Source: Gnetum montanum
Lineage: Eukaryota > Streptophyta > Gnetopsida > Gnetales > Gnetaceae
Assembly: GCA_015680685.1 (NCBI GenBank)
Contig: MNCI01004112.1
Coordinates: forward strand, 181,403 to 245,402
Reading direction: 5' to 3'
Length of the DNA stretch: 64,000 nt
A model generated the notes under the pieces. It had not been told where the DNA came from. It worked only from the letters and a program-made list of their open reading frames with translations, and searched no databases. This document shows, in pieces, positions 24,076 through 35,033 of the stretch. A program made the position numbers and the translations under genes. Positions within the stretch are counted from its first letter, which is position 1, and every line of letters begins with the position of its first letter.

Positions 24076-24210
24076 GTGCTACTGCTGATGCCGCAGGACC
24101 CCCTCCAATTCATGTGGAGTCATGGACCGAGATCCTTGACAAGTTTACGTTCATGCAAGGACTTGTCAATGACATGATCAAATGCCTTCAGTAGGCAGAC
24201 CCTGACGTGG

Positions 24211-24297
24211 GTAAGTAGTAGTGTTAAGTGCTCTTATGTTGTTATGCTACGCTCTTCTGAGTTCGTTGATCTTGCTACGCTCTTTGTGTCACGGTAG
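24211..24297 (+). other. Intron 5 of the antisense gene
   Basis: GTAAGT donor and CACGGTAG acceptor; 87 bp. Contains two GCTACGC words. Frame resumes as SWLKWDPTRPMK. Confidence 0.55.
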
Positions 24298-25121
24298 CCT
24301 CTTGGCTCAAATGGGACCCAACACGACCTATGAAAGTCAGTGTCGTGCCTACACTCTCACCTAAAGTGACTAACGTGCCTCGTCGCATGTTCAATGAAGC
24401 TTGCAAATGTGTTTTGCACTCAGCACGCTCCTTGTGGGAGTATAAGCATGCCAACGAGGACTTGTGGAAATGGGTCCAAAGGGATGAGCAAAGAGAGGCT
24501 GACCTGGTCGCTAAGATGGAGGATCTCAGGTCGAGGAACAAGTTCCTCATGGCTCGTGACACTAATAATGAGGACTGGCACACGGCTATGGTAGACTACG
24601 TCAGGTTTTGGACTATCGTGCGTCAGAACATTGAATTCACTCGTGAGATAATAAAATAGTAGATGTAGATGGACTTGCTAGCCCAAAAGTGTCAAGACAT
24701 GAAAGATTTCAATGCCAAATTTTTTGAATGGGGATAGTCCCAGAGAAACCACAAACACATGTATAAGATGGAGAATGATACCCATTGAAAACTGTACAAG
24801 GACGCTGTTGTGAAAGCATTTACATATGACACATTCGTAAATGCCATCAATGCTTCTGAGGCCTACGCTAAGTTCAAAGTGTAGGTAAAGGTTATGGAAT
24901 CTCTTGACTTGAAAGTAAACCTTTCCACAGGAGAGACCGCAACTGTCTCCTTTTCCCCGGGACCTCCAAGATGGACGACCGTCGAAAGGGAGAGAGCTGC
25001 TGCTACAGATGTTGAACCTAGCAATAGGTGTTGGATGGATGTCATAGTAGAGGAGGTCTGGCATTGCCTCAGGCTCGATTTAGACCGGATACCCTTTGAG
25101 ACCAACGCAGGCCCTTCTCAG

Positions 25122-25201
25122 GTTAGTCACTTTATTGTGCTTATGCTCTATTATAGCTTGCGTTTGTTCCCCTAGCTAGCTACTTCATTCCTACGATGCA
25201 G
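25122..25201 (+). other. Intron 6 of the antisense gene
   Basis: GTTAGT donor and CGATGCAG acceptor; 80 bp, not a multiple of 3. Frame passes from PFETNAGPSQ into ALDEGARLIEGG and ends at TGA 25334-25336. Confidence 0.7.
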
Positions 25202-25504
25202 GCTCTAGATGAAGGTGCAAGGCTCATAGAGGGAGGGAATGAAGAACTGACAGAGCACAACACAGGGGAAGGTGATGCAAAAGCAGATGAAGTAGGGGCG
25301 AACGGCATAGGCGATGCAAACAGAAATGACCCATGACAACATGGGATTTTTTTTTTGAGATTTTAAAGTTTTGAAATTTTGTAAAAATTTTGCAAACATT
25401 GTCAATAGGAAAAAATTTCGAATAAAATGAAAAAATTTGGAGAGGAAATTGATTTTGCATTAACTTATGTATCGTGTACAGTTTTCATGCTTTCATGTGC
25501 TAGT

Positions 25505-25770
25505 TGTAGGCCATTTCGGGCCATTGCTAGTTTCTGGTCATTTCAGGCCATTGCTAGTTTTAGGCATTTTTGGGCCATTGCTAGTTTTAGGCCATTTCGG
25601 GCCATTGCGTAACATGCCAGAAGGATTGTATATTAATAAAGCAAAAAGCAACGATGCTAATTTTACGATGTTTCAAGCCATAGCGTAACATGCTAAAAGG
25701 ATGGCATGTTAACAAAGCGAAAAATAGCAGTGCTAGTTTTAGGCCATTTCAGGCCATAGTGTAGCATGCC
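25505..25770. repeat. Inverted-repeat motif cluster, 3' side of the antisense gene
   Basis: Six or seven copies of GCTAGTTTTA-GGCC-N6-GGCC and variants (GGTC-N6-GGCC, GGC-N7-GGCC). They share the leader and 6-base centre with the clusters at 16351-16770 and 20325-20605, but with GGCC arms. The ORFs at 25427-25688 are shadows of the repeat. Confidence 0.85.
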
Positions 25771-25870
25771 GAAAGGATGTTAAGAAAGCAAGAAAGTGAC
25801 AAATGTACAAGGGATAGCAACCGGGCAGGAAGCAGTGGGGCTGCTACGTTATGCATAGCTGCTTCTTGAC

Positions 25871-26460
25871 CTATCGTGGGTTGATTGGAACATAAGGCCG
25901 AGGTGTTTCACCAGGGCCCTCATTCACATCATTGTCCCCCACTTGGAAGGGCAAATCAATCCATGCACTTTCATTTTCTAGGTTGGCTTGCTGAGCCAAT
26001 TCTTCCATTGGATGGTTAATGTGTGTGTGTGCAAGCGCTTCACTCCCAGAGGTTATGACCTTTGAGCCTTGTTCCATGTCTACGTTGCTAATTGCTTGTG
26101 CTGCTACTTCGTCACCACAGATCACCACTTCCCTGCCCATGTATGGTAGGTGGATTTCCTAGTGTATAGATGAGGAGATAGCCCTAAGTTGTGCTAACAA
26201 TGATATCCCCAAGATCAGGTTAAACTCGGGCATTTCCTCAATGACGATGAACGTTGCGTTTGTGGGGAACTGGTCCCCTGTTACGAAGTCTATATGAATT
26301 GTGCCTTTCACCAGGACACGTGCCCCATTGAACGACCTTAGATACAATGTTGTCATGGGATTGATTTGGTCAACCAAACCCAACTTGTTCACAATAGGGA
26401 AAGGGATAATGTTCGTGGCAGCCCCATCATCAACATGTACCCTTCAAATCCGGTGTTGGC
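25871..26460 (-). pseudogene. Element C protease and downstream acidic linker
   Basis: Minus strand: VDDGAATNIIPFPIVNKLG (about 26370-26430) is the active-site region of a retroviral-type aspartic protease; where Tat elements usually have D-[STG]-G this copy reads DDG. Then FNGARVLVKGTIHIDF, and EFNLILGISLLAQ, the second conserved block. It cleaves Gag-Pol in the particle. An acidic linker follows (25871-26140). A stop near 26160 separates the two ORFs. The element's next domain, RT, begins only at about 20209. Confidence 0.7.
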
Positions 26461-29400
26461 AAACCTGAATTGTGATGAAGAGAGGCGCCATAGTCACCTA
26501 ACCTCTTTTGGGATCTTCCTTAATGGCGTCGTCATTGAAAGTCAATCAGGATGGCGTAGGCTCCATGGGTACAGAAGGAAGCATGACCGAGTGGATCGCT
26601 TCCTCTTCTGCTGGCATGTCTTCATCTACCGAAACCGCTATCAACATGCTATGGATTACAGCCTCGCGGTGGGGTACAGATGTCATGATTAGGTCGTACA
26701 AGTTTAGTGTAGCATTTTTCTATTTTAGAGCTTACTTAACCTAAGTGAGGGAATCCAAGAGCTCTTGGCTACCCCCTTGTTTGACACTTTCCTCCTCTTT
26801 GATTCATACTAGAAGACAAATTTCCCGAGGGGGGGCGACTTCAGGTCTAGGTTTAGACCCTTTTTAGCAGGGCAATGTGGACTATGCGGTTGTGGCAACG
26901 TTCGCCTCTAGTGACGAAGGTATAGATGCAAGGGGTCGAGTCGCAGGCTTGGAAGTACCAGCGGTGGTACCTCCTCTCAACGTCTCACCTGTGAAACGCA
27001 CTTCCCGTTCTTTAGGACGAGAAGGTTGTTCAACTGTTTTATGCAGGGTGGGGGCTATCGAAGGAGTCAACACCCTAATGATGAAAGGAGCTAACGGTGT
27101 TAGCCAGCAAAGTGTCGCACTTTTGCTAACAAGTAGCGTTGAGATGGATGCTCGTGGAAGGACTTTCAGAAAGAACGGCTGTTGCAAGTCTTGATTAGCT
27201 GTTCATGGCGTTGGTGCACTACGCTGAGGCACACGGATCACGAATGGCTACTAGGGTGGCCTAAGTTCATTGTCAATGCTGATGGCATTGATGATGTAAT
27301 CAGAATTGTTGGCGTTGAGGGGGTCTGTGTAGACATGCATATATTGGTTTTCAAGATGTACTAGGTTGCTTTCGTCCAACAACATTTTTCCCTGGTCGAT
27401 CAATCTCTGAATGTCATCTTGCAATGCAAGACAATCATTCGTGTTGTGACCACACTGTTGGTGGTAGTCACAAAACCTATCCAGCCTAAAACCCTTAGGA
27501 ATTAGAGGCTCATTGGGCAGGGCCAAAGAGGGGTTCCTAAGGAGCTTGTAGTAGCGATGATGTCTACTGATTGCTTCTTGTGACATATTTTTGTATTGCA
27601 TGTGCCAGTTGCTTCAGAAGTTCTAAAGGCTTGAGAGGCATTGGGATGTACTTTGAGCAATCTTTACACTCAAAGTTTGGCTTGGGTTGCATAGACGTCT
27701 CCAGTGCGGGCACTGGAGGTTACGGTGCACTGCCTTGCTTGGACATGGGGTTGGCCGCAGGTATGGCCGATTTCTTATTATTCTTGTAACCGTTGTTGCT
27801 AGGTTTGGGCTTGGCCTCAGTCGCTAAAGCAGCCACTGTGGTTGTTGGGGCCTTACCCTTATCCTTCTTTGTGAAGGTTTTTTTGTAAGCAATGTAGGCT
27901 GGGTCTTTGCTTACCTCAGATGCATCCTGTATACTCTTAGTCTAAGCAAAGGCTTAACTAAGAGTGCGAGGGGTGAAGTAGTACAGCTTAGACTTCATAA
28001 AGTCATTCACTGCATCCTTAAAGACGACCAGCAAGTGGGCCTCCGCGATGGACTCATGAATTTCGTTAAGGGTTGCACTCCAGCGCTGGATAAATTTCTG
28101 GACTGGTTCCAAAGGCTCCTACTTCACACTCATTAGCTGGTCTAGCGTGGTCTCTACCTTCAAGTTATACTCGAAGCATGTCACAAATTGGATTAGAAGC
28201 TCTTCCAGAGTTGAAATGGATGAGCACGGAAACACGCGATACCAATCTAAGGCTTTCCTAGCTAGGGACATAGTGAAGACACGGATGATCATGTGTGGCC
28301 ATTGTTGCAACAGAAGAGATTCGGATCTAAAGGTAACAAGATGCGTGTTGGGGTCTCCCTCCCCATTGTATTTTGTGAAGTATGGGAGAGACATCCCTAG
28401 GGGTTATGTCAAAGCAGGGATTGCAAGGATGACAGGGTCGTCCTAGTAAAAGTCCATGACTTGTACCGTGTTAGACCTAACACCTTATTTTTAAAAGTCC
28501 AGTAGGTGGTGCTGCTAGAGCAACAATCATAGGTTGAGTCGCCGGATAGACCACTTGTATCACTAGCGGGACAGACCATAGCCCCGTGTTAGGTTGTACC
28601 ATTTACAAGGTTTGGTAGGTCTGAGGGCAAACATAGTGAGACATTTGCGATGGTTGTAGAATAGGCAAAGAAGCGAACGGGGTCCACCATGTGGACGGAC
28701 CTGGGCCCACCATAGTGGGTGGAATAGATGCAAACGTAGGAATTGACATGGAAGCTGCGTATGATTGCGAAGTAGGTATAGTGTGAACATGTGGCAGGGT
28801 AGCCATGATTGGTGTGTTATGCACTACAGGAATATGCTGATGAATAGTGTGTGGAGGCATAGTTACTGCAAATGAAATAGGGGAATAAGGACGTTGATAC
28901 ACCGGGAATGTGACATGGCTACCCTTTGCAGCCACAGTTGTAGGTTGCGAAACCATAGGTGTGATGACAAAGAGAGCAATAATAAACAATGGGTTGGCCC
29001 AGAAGGACTAGGTAGGAGGGATAGGAACGGGGTTGGCTTGACCTCCCTTCTCAGATTGGGAATCGAGTTCCTCTTATCCATCTTGAAAGGCATCATCTTG
29101 GTTGGATGCTGTTTCCTACTGCTCCCTAAGCCTAACCAACTGGATTAGCTAGTCTAGAAGTCTTTGGTTTGCCTGTGTCAAACATATGGAAACGTCAGAA
29201 GTAGGAACAAACTCCTTCCCGTTGCAGTACGCGAACTCGAAGCTACGTTTGCTCTCGAATTTGTGCACATCCAAAGGCAGGTTTGCCTAAACCTTTGCAC
29301 AAAGAAAGTTATAACGCTCGTGTTGCTAGGCCAAGCCCTCAGGTTCTTAGTTTTGGATCCTCAAGGATCAACATGTTTCCAGCATTGGGTTCAGTAGTTG

Positions 29401-29479
29401 TTCGGAACCAGTGGTGCCTTGAACTGTGATAGGAACCTCCAAGATGAAGGTGTTAGCAGTAGTAGTTGCGGAGGCCATT
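26461..29479 (-). pseudogene. Element C gag with zinc knuckle
   Basis: Minus strand from ATG at 29479 (MASATTTANTFILEVPITVQ). The N-terminal part is Pro/Thr/His-rich (28603-28989). The capsid-type Gag domain lies at 27990-28394 (YFTKYNGEGDPNTHLVTFRS, then ARKALDWYR), and the nucleocapsid knuckle near 27430-27480 reads CDYHQQCGHNTNDC, the C-H-H-C pattern of Tat gags. A linker rich in Ser/Thr/Pro leads to the protease. Several stops split it into ORFs. Confidence 0.8.
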
Positions 29480-29590
29480 GCTACTAAGCTAGAAAGTTTT
29501 GTAAATAGAAAAAGCTAGGTAGTTTTGCAAGTGGAAAAAGCAAAGAAATTTGAAAGTGAAATAGTTTTGTGAACGAAAAGAGCAAAGGAG

Positions 29591-29925
29591 TTGACAAGCA
29601 ATCAAAAAGAAGGCTTTATGTCTTACTGGGCTCTCGAGGAACTGTCACCGATCTATACCACACGATGCGTAAACAACCGTGAAAGGGTGTCACATTTACA
29701 CTAGTGTGTGATAGGATATAGAATGCATGCAAGACTACCGTAAAAAAGAAAGGCAAGTCAACTAGCAATCGGTGACTTTATGTTCTGTAGGATTCCCGAG
29801 GAACCGTCGAGGCAACCGATCTGTACCGCACGACACGTAAAAAATCGCAAAAGGATGTCACATTTACGCTAATGCACATTAGGGTGTAGAAGGCTTACAG
29901 GACTACCATGACACATGAAAAAGGC
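29591..29925. repeat. Two degenerate tandem copies in the element C leader
   Basis: About 165-bp units starting at 29591 (TTGACAAGCAATC) and 29756 (AGTCAACTAGCAATC). Each contains CTTTATGTYYTR, a CCGAGGAAC-like block, a CACACGAYRCGTAAA block, GGTGTCACATTTACRCTA and GACTACCRTRA. They sit between PBS and gag ATG, the usual place of packaging signals. Confidence 0.75.
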
Positions 29926-29933
29926 ACCAAAAT

Positions 29934-29950
29934 CCCTCCTTCTAACGCCA
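29934..29950 (-). other. Primer binding site of element C
   Basis: Minus strand TGGCGTTAGAAGGAGGG, 7 bases inside the LTR end; the complement ends in CCA. Nearly the same as the relic at 1522-1539. The tRNA species is not assigned. Confidence 0.7.
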
Positions 29951-29957
29951 TAAATAC

Positions 29958-31522
29958 TGTAGTGACCAAAAACGTTGATGGCTAGAAAATGCTGTGGGGC
30001 TGTCGGCTGACCACGGTCTTGACCCCATCTCCACGGGAGGGCTGTGCTGGATGGGATGGAAACGGGGCACCCTAAATGGTCTGGTCGATTAGACAGGTAC
30101 TTAGTCTATGTCTATATAACCTTTTACAATGTATGATTTAAATAAAAATGAGATTACTAGCGCAAAGTAATACTTAGATGCAAAAGAGACAGAAAACAAT
30201 ATAAAATGCAATAGTAAATGGGAGATAATGTAAAATGCAGTTAGAAAATATGCACTACTTCGAAGCTATGACCTTGCTCTGTCAAGATGGATACAATCGG
30301 TTGCACAATGTCGAGAAGTGCAGAGATCCCGAGAGTAACCGAGATGTGTAGAGCCAGAGGGCTGTGAGCTCGAACGCGAACTCCGACATTAACAATGTAA
30401 AGTACTACCAAGGTGGTAGAAGAGAACCAGAATGAGAATGCCAACTAAGAATGCTAACGATTTACAGAGTTAAACAGAAAGCTTACAATGCTCGAGAGTC
30501 TGAGAGTTAGAATGCCAAGATGTTAGGGAGTGCCCAAGAGCAGAAAAAGGAGAAGCCCCAAAAGAAACTTCCTCTTCAAAAAGTTGCTCATTAGGGTATT
30601 TATAGGACCAAGGGTGTGCGAAAAATGCAATTTGAATGCCACATGCCTTGGGCTTATGCTGAGTTGTCTATGCTGCACGTGCCTTCATGACCGTTGGGCG
30701 AGCTTGCCACACCGTAATTACGAACCTGCCATGCCATAATTACATTGTCAGAGCAATAGTGTGATTAGGTGAAGTGCATTGATGTTGCACAACTGCTTTC
30801 CACGTCTTGCTATGTCTTGTAGCATAGCATGTTTGGCATGGCGTAGCATCTCGTTACGCTGCGCTACACTACACAACATAGCGTAGTGTAGTGTAGCCGC
30901 CGATTTGAAGCAAGAAATTGCGTTGTGTTCTGCTACATGCATTGAAGACATCTGGAGCATGCTAATAGTTTTCCATAGACTTGTCATGCTACACTACGCT
31001 GTGCTACGCTACGTAGCGTAGCAACTGGCCTTAGTCACAAAAAACGTCACCAATCTGCGAACTTTGTCTTCTGCACTAAGAAACTTGCGAACTTGCTGAT
31101 CCTGCCTTTCAAATTGCCTTCTGTCACTTCCACAGAATTGCTACACCTTGCTGCACCTTGTAGCTTAGCATAGCATAGCAGCAAACATGACTTGATTTAG
31201 CCAAGTTCGCCGCTTCCTGATGGAAGTAGACATCGCCGAAGGATTCAAAGTCAGGCGAGGGGACTGGTCATCCAGTTTTTGCTACGTTGTACTATGCTGG
31301 CATAGCATAGCATAGCATAGCATTGTGCTTCTACAAACTTCTTCTAAATTTTGCTATGCTACATGACGTAGCATAGCGTAGCAAGAATCCTTAACTTATA
31401 AAACTTACTAAAGTGGACAATTTGAAAATCGGAGCATCCATCTCCTGAAGAACTGTCGTAATGCTACGCGAATTGCAAAGGCCTAGTGAAGCAAGAATGT
31501 CTTCAAATTTTGGGGTTTTTCA
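29958..31522 (-). repeat. 5' LTR of element C
   Basis: 1565 bp, collinear with 13734-15286. On the minus strand a CTATAAATA box lies at 30597-30605. A perfect 20-bp palindrome of GCTACGC/GCGTAGC words lies at 31003-31022. The right edge CA at 31521-31522 is followed by CCCTC, the second TSD copy. Confidence 0.93.
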
Positions 31523-32360
31523 CCCTCAACAGCATCTATTTTTTTCAGGAACAATATTAACATTGATGATTACCAAATTATCATTTTTCAAAAATGCATA
31601 CTCCATGCTAGTAGGCAGATTTTTCAACTCTAAGAGCTCTTATTTAAAATTTTTAGGGTTTCCAACTCTTCCCAATTGGTATCATCATTTGCATCATTAG
31701 AGAGTTGGTGATGAACTTACTTCAGTTCATCCATGTCTTTAACATAGGCATATGTCAAGCTCTCAGTAGGTTCCATGCAAAGTGTACTACTTCCAAGATT
31801 AGCTATCAACCACTGGGTGCCCTCCTATTTTTTTGGTTACTACGTATAGGCAACTTTGAATATATGCCTCATTTTTAAATTTCTTGCATGCAAAACTAGA
31901 TGCTTTTTCCACATATCAAAGTTTTTGCATGCAGTTACACCCTATGTCACTATACACAATGCATGGAACTTGTTTCTTCTTGATCTTTTCGATACATTTT
32001 TCTTAAAATTTCTAAGGAAAGATCTCTAATGCCCATTTGTGCATCAATAGTGCTCAACCAAGCCCTTCCCATAATGATTAGAAAGTTCCCCTTGCAATTG
32101 TAAACTTTGATTACCAAGAAATTGACAAGATACAACCACCTATAGACAATGGTCATAATGTCCCCCACTAGTTCTAAAGAAATAGTAATGGACTAATCTA
32201 CCAATTCTAAACAGATGTTGCTTTTCTTGACAGGAGGTGGGTTCTATGCATTGTACATTTCTTGGAAATCATATTAACTCCAAAACCTAAGTCAAGAAAA
32301 GCCTTGCATGGCTCATTCCCAATAATCTACAAATAGATGAAAGGACTTCTAGGATCAACT
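31523..32360 (-). pseudogene. Element A protease and protease/RT linker
   Basis: Minus strand: NEPCKAFLDLGFGVNMISK (about 32260-32330) is the protease active-site region; the canonical D-[ST]-G reads DLG. Next come a MGRAWLSTIDAQMGIRDLSL stretch (32000-32080) shared with element D, and the linker HPVVDS/CMEPTESLTYAYV (31740-31830). The sequence is cut at 31523 by element C and continues at 13728. Confidence 0.75.
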
Positions 32361-34873
32361 CTTTTCCTAGGAAAGTTGCTAGCCTTCATTCAATTAGATA
32401 CAATGTGGGTTAACATGACTGTGTGGATCTTGGGAGGCATTTGGTTTTTGGTTTGAAGGGCTCTTAAAAGGAATGGATGTAGAGGATGAAAAAGATACAA
32501 GGTGCCCAGTCGCATAAGTAGTGAGGGCTTAGTAGGGCTATTGGTTTGGAAGAATGGCCTTTTACAGGAATTGGGTTTTGAACCACTCAGTTAAGAAGCC
32601 AATTGTAAGTTAACAACCTTGGTAATATTACACTACTATAGCTATGTGGGAATTTTTCCCTGCATAGATGAAGCAGGTGGTAATTGGGTTGACAGTGGAG
32701 GAGCATGTACTAAAGGATGAGGAGGATGATGGGGATATGCGATTCTTCCTCTAGTAGATGGAGAATGAGTTTTGTAATACTCTAGAGAGTAGTAGTGATG
32801 CTAAAATGTAGTGTTATTAGAAGAGTCACACAAAGACATGGGTTGCTGAACATAGTACCCATATGAATCGAGCTAACTATAAGGGTACTTCTACCTTGGT
32901 GATGGCATCCCCCATGACTTTGGGTGTTACCATTGCTAATACTACTCATGCCATTGTCGTGGAGCTTCACTTGGATAATAAGCCTATTGTTGTTAATGGA
33001 ACTACCTTGGGTTGTCTTGAGAATAAGGCAACCTTCTAGGTGCTTGCCTTTATGCTAGTCTAAAATTCAAAGCATACACCCTAGATTCCTATAAGTGTGA
33101 GACAATAGGGTAACATCCTTTGGGATGTTCATATTAATAGATGTCGCACCTACCATAATCATATTATTTTGACTCCACAACCTCTTCTACTACTGCAACC
33201 TTGCCCTTACCCCTTTAGTAGGCACATTTAGCTTCTTTCTTCCTTATATGATCATGATCACTACCTTTTTCTTTGGATTATTTTGTAATTTTTATAGCAG
33301 TTTGTAATTTTTCATTCAAAGCTTCCCACATTTTTTCAACCTCAGCTGAAATTTCAAAAAAAAAATTTGAATTGGCAAGGTTTTTCACTACACCACCTCA
33401 TCAAGTAATGCTTCCCCCTCACTCTCACAGAATTGGACCTCCTTTTTTCTAATGGAAGGATCCCAGTTATACTCCTTAGCACTTTTCCATTTTCTCAACT
33501 TACCTTCTTCTTTTGCAACCTACTCAATCAACCCTTGAATCTAATGAACTCTTAATTCCAATAGTCTTCCTTGAGCATAGACCCCAAGAGTTCTTCTCAT
33601 TTTTTATCGAAATCCATCTATGATATGGCAAAGCTGCTCCCGTTGAGAATAACCATGGCTAGGACATCTATGAAAAAGTGAATAATACATGCCCATGATA
33701 GCATCCAAAGGTTCATGTATTTCTTGTTACTATCCTTGGATTTCTATTCACAGGTTTGACACTCTACAGTACACCTAATACTTATCATTAAACAATTCTA
33801 GCATTGTACTCCATCGATAGATTGATTCTGGTTCCAGAGACCAGTACCAATTTTCCGCATCCTTGATGAGTATGCTGGTGAATACCTTGAGCTTTTTTTA
33901 ATCATTTTTAATATTTTGTAAGGCACATACATCATTAAAGGCTTGTAAATATGTTTAAAAATCTAATTTATATCCCCCCTCAAATCTAAGGATATTATTC
34001 ATGTCTAGCCTCTTGATTTGACTATCTTTCACATGCCTGGTAGGAATTCTGATAGCCTCTGTGATGTTGAGCATGCTTCAAGTTTCCAATAAGGGCTCAT
34101 CATTGTCATGATTTTGATGATTTCTATGATGTCCCCTGCTACCACATTGATCATATGGGGTCTATGATCATTGTCCTGCCATTCACCTCCATCACGTTTT
34201 CGTCCCCTATGGTTTTGATCAAATTTAGAGGAGAAAGAAGAAGATGAAAATGAAAAGGACAAATAGGAAGGAAGACTACCACCACCATGGTGTCTATCAC
34301 CTTCTTGTTGCTTGTCATAGCCACAATCATCAAATTTTCTATCTTAACTCCCAATTTTGTTTGAGCCCCAACCTTAACTACCACTTTTTCCTAAACCCGA
34401 ATTGTTGATACTGACCTGTAGATTTAGGTTCAATCCCCCATCACCAATGTCAAGGGGTGAAGAATCTTCATGTTGAGAACCCCAAAGGAAGGATCCTCAT
34501 TGTCATTTTGGTTTGGTAGGAACAAAGGGTTGGTGAACTGTTTTCATTTTCTAGCTTCATGATGCTTCTCTTGGTGTTGATCTTGTTTGCATTGTGTTTC
34601 TATGGGATGGTAGTCTTGATAGTTATGGTCCTGCACAATGTATTCATCACGAAGGTCATGTATGCCTAACCTCTTAAGAGTTTGGGGCAAAATCCTAGGA
34701 ACAAATCGATCTAGAGGCAACACAATGTTTCCCTCCATATCTCTTCACCACAATTGCCCATCCTAATGTAAGATGAAGGTGAAATTAGGTACAAACACAT
34801 CTAGATGAGTGTACACATCATTGACTTCTTGGGGCACTAGTGTTTTTGAATCATCATGGCTATGAGAAGACAT
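32361..34873 (-). pseudogene. Element A gag
   Basis: Minus strand from ATG at 34873 (MSSHSHDDSKTLVPQEV). The N-terminal part has NFTFI and the DMEGNIVLPLDRFVPRIL stretch (34690-34745), matching NLEGNIVLSPNRSVLGML in element D. A capsid-like part lies at 33500-34100, and a charged tail with CAYxRGKGKVAVVEEVVES and CDIYxYEHPKGCYPI at 33100-33230. Gln/Pro/Tyr-rich segments follow. Many stops. Confidence 0.75.
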
Positions 34874-35012
34874 TTTGGATTAGAGAAAAACTTAGTGTGC
34901 TTAATTTTTAACTATAATTATTAATTCTTTAAATGATGGTAACCTTAGGATTTGTTCCAACGATCTTAAATAATATTCACTAAGTCCTAGATAGCGCATG
35001 TATCAAACAACA

Positions 35013-35033
35013 AGTCCCTAGCAACGATGCCAA
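35013..35033 (-). other. Primer binding site of element A
   Basis: Minus strand TTGGCATCGTTGCTAGGGA directly follows the LTR end. It differs from the plant tRNA-Asp type PBS used by Athila/Tat elements (TGGCGCCGTTGCCGGGGA) at four positions, all of C-to-T/G-to-A type. Confidence 0.75.

Larger units (their letters stand above)
21581..25336 (+). pseudogene. Spliced gene antisense to element C, FCP1/HAD-like N-terminus
   Basis: Seven exons (21581-22030, 22113-22402, 22487-23539, 23674-24003, 24076-24210, 24298-25121, 25202-25336) hold about 1070 codons in one frame if the six GT-AG introns are removed, ending in TGA at 25334-25336. Introns of 82, 134 and 80 bp would shift the frame if they were not real. 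Domain order: RLILIVLEIRGVM plus GVWFRKGAQDFLQFLLDHF and MIVWS, resembling motif I and the following helix of plant FCP1/HAD phosphatases (the first catalytic Asp reads Glu); a middle domain of unknown type (22487-23100); an acidic then Lys/Pro-rich linker (23674-23975); a coiled-coil-like segment (24440-24560, WVQRDEQREADLVAKMEDL); an acidic tail. About twenty in-frame stops, mostly TAG, show inactivation. The start is unknown, and the role is not assigned. Confidence 0.7.
13734..31522 (-). mobile_element. Element C: 17.8-kb Tat-type Ty3/gypsy element with antisense gene
   Basis: Bounded by LTRs 13734-15286 (3') and 29958-31522 (5'), with a 5-bp TSD, PPT (15287-15302, minus) and PBS (29934-29950, minus). 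Minus-strand order: gag, protease, [antisense gene on plus strand], RT, RNase H, second (archaeal-type) RNase H, integrase, hairpin-motif array, PPT. The second RNase H after the first is characteristic of the Tat lineage (Ogre, Grande, Retand relatives), as is the great length. It interrupts element A and is therefore younger than A. All element genes carry stops. In the first ~120 aligned LTR bases about 21 differ, nearly all transitions, so insertion is old. Confidence 0.9.

Noticed and set aside
25427-25688. Repeat protein with 'FRAIASF' units
   Set aside because: Shadow of the motif cluster at 25505-25770.
26366-27194. Plus-strand ORFs opposite element C gag/protease
   Set aside because: They lie opposite the clear minus-strand protease and gag linker and show no motif or splice continuity with the antisense gene.
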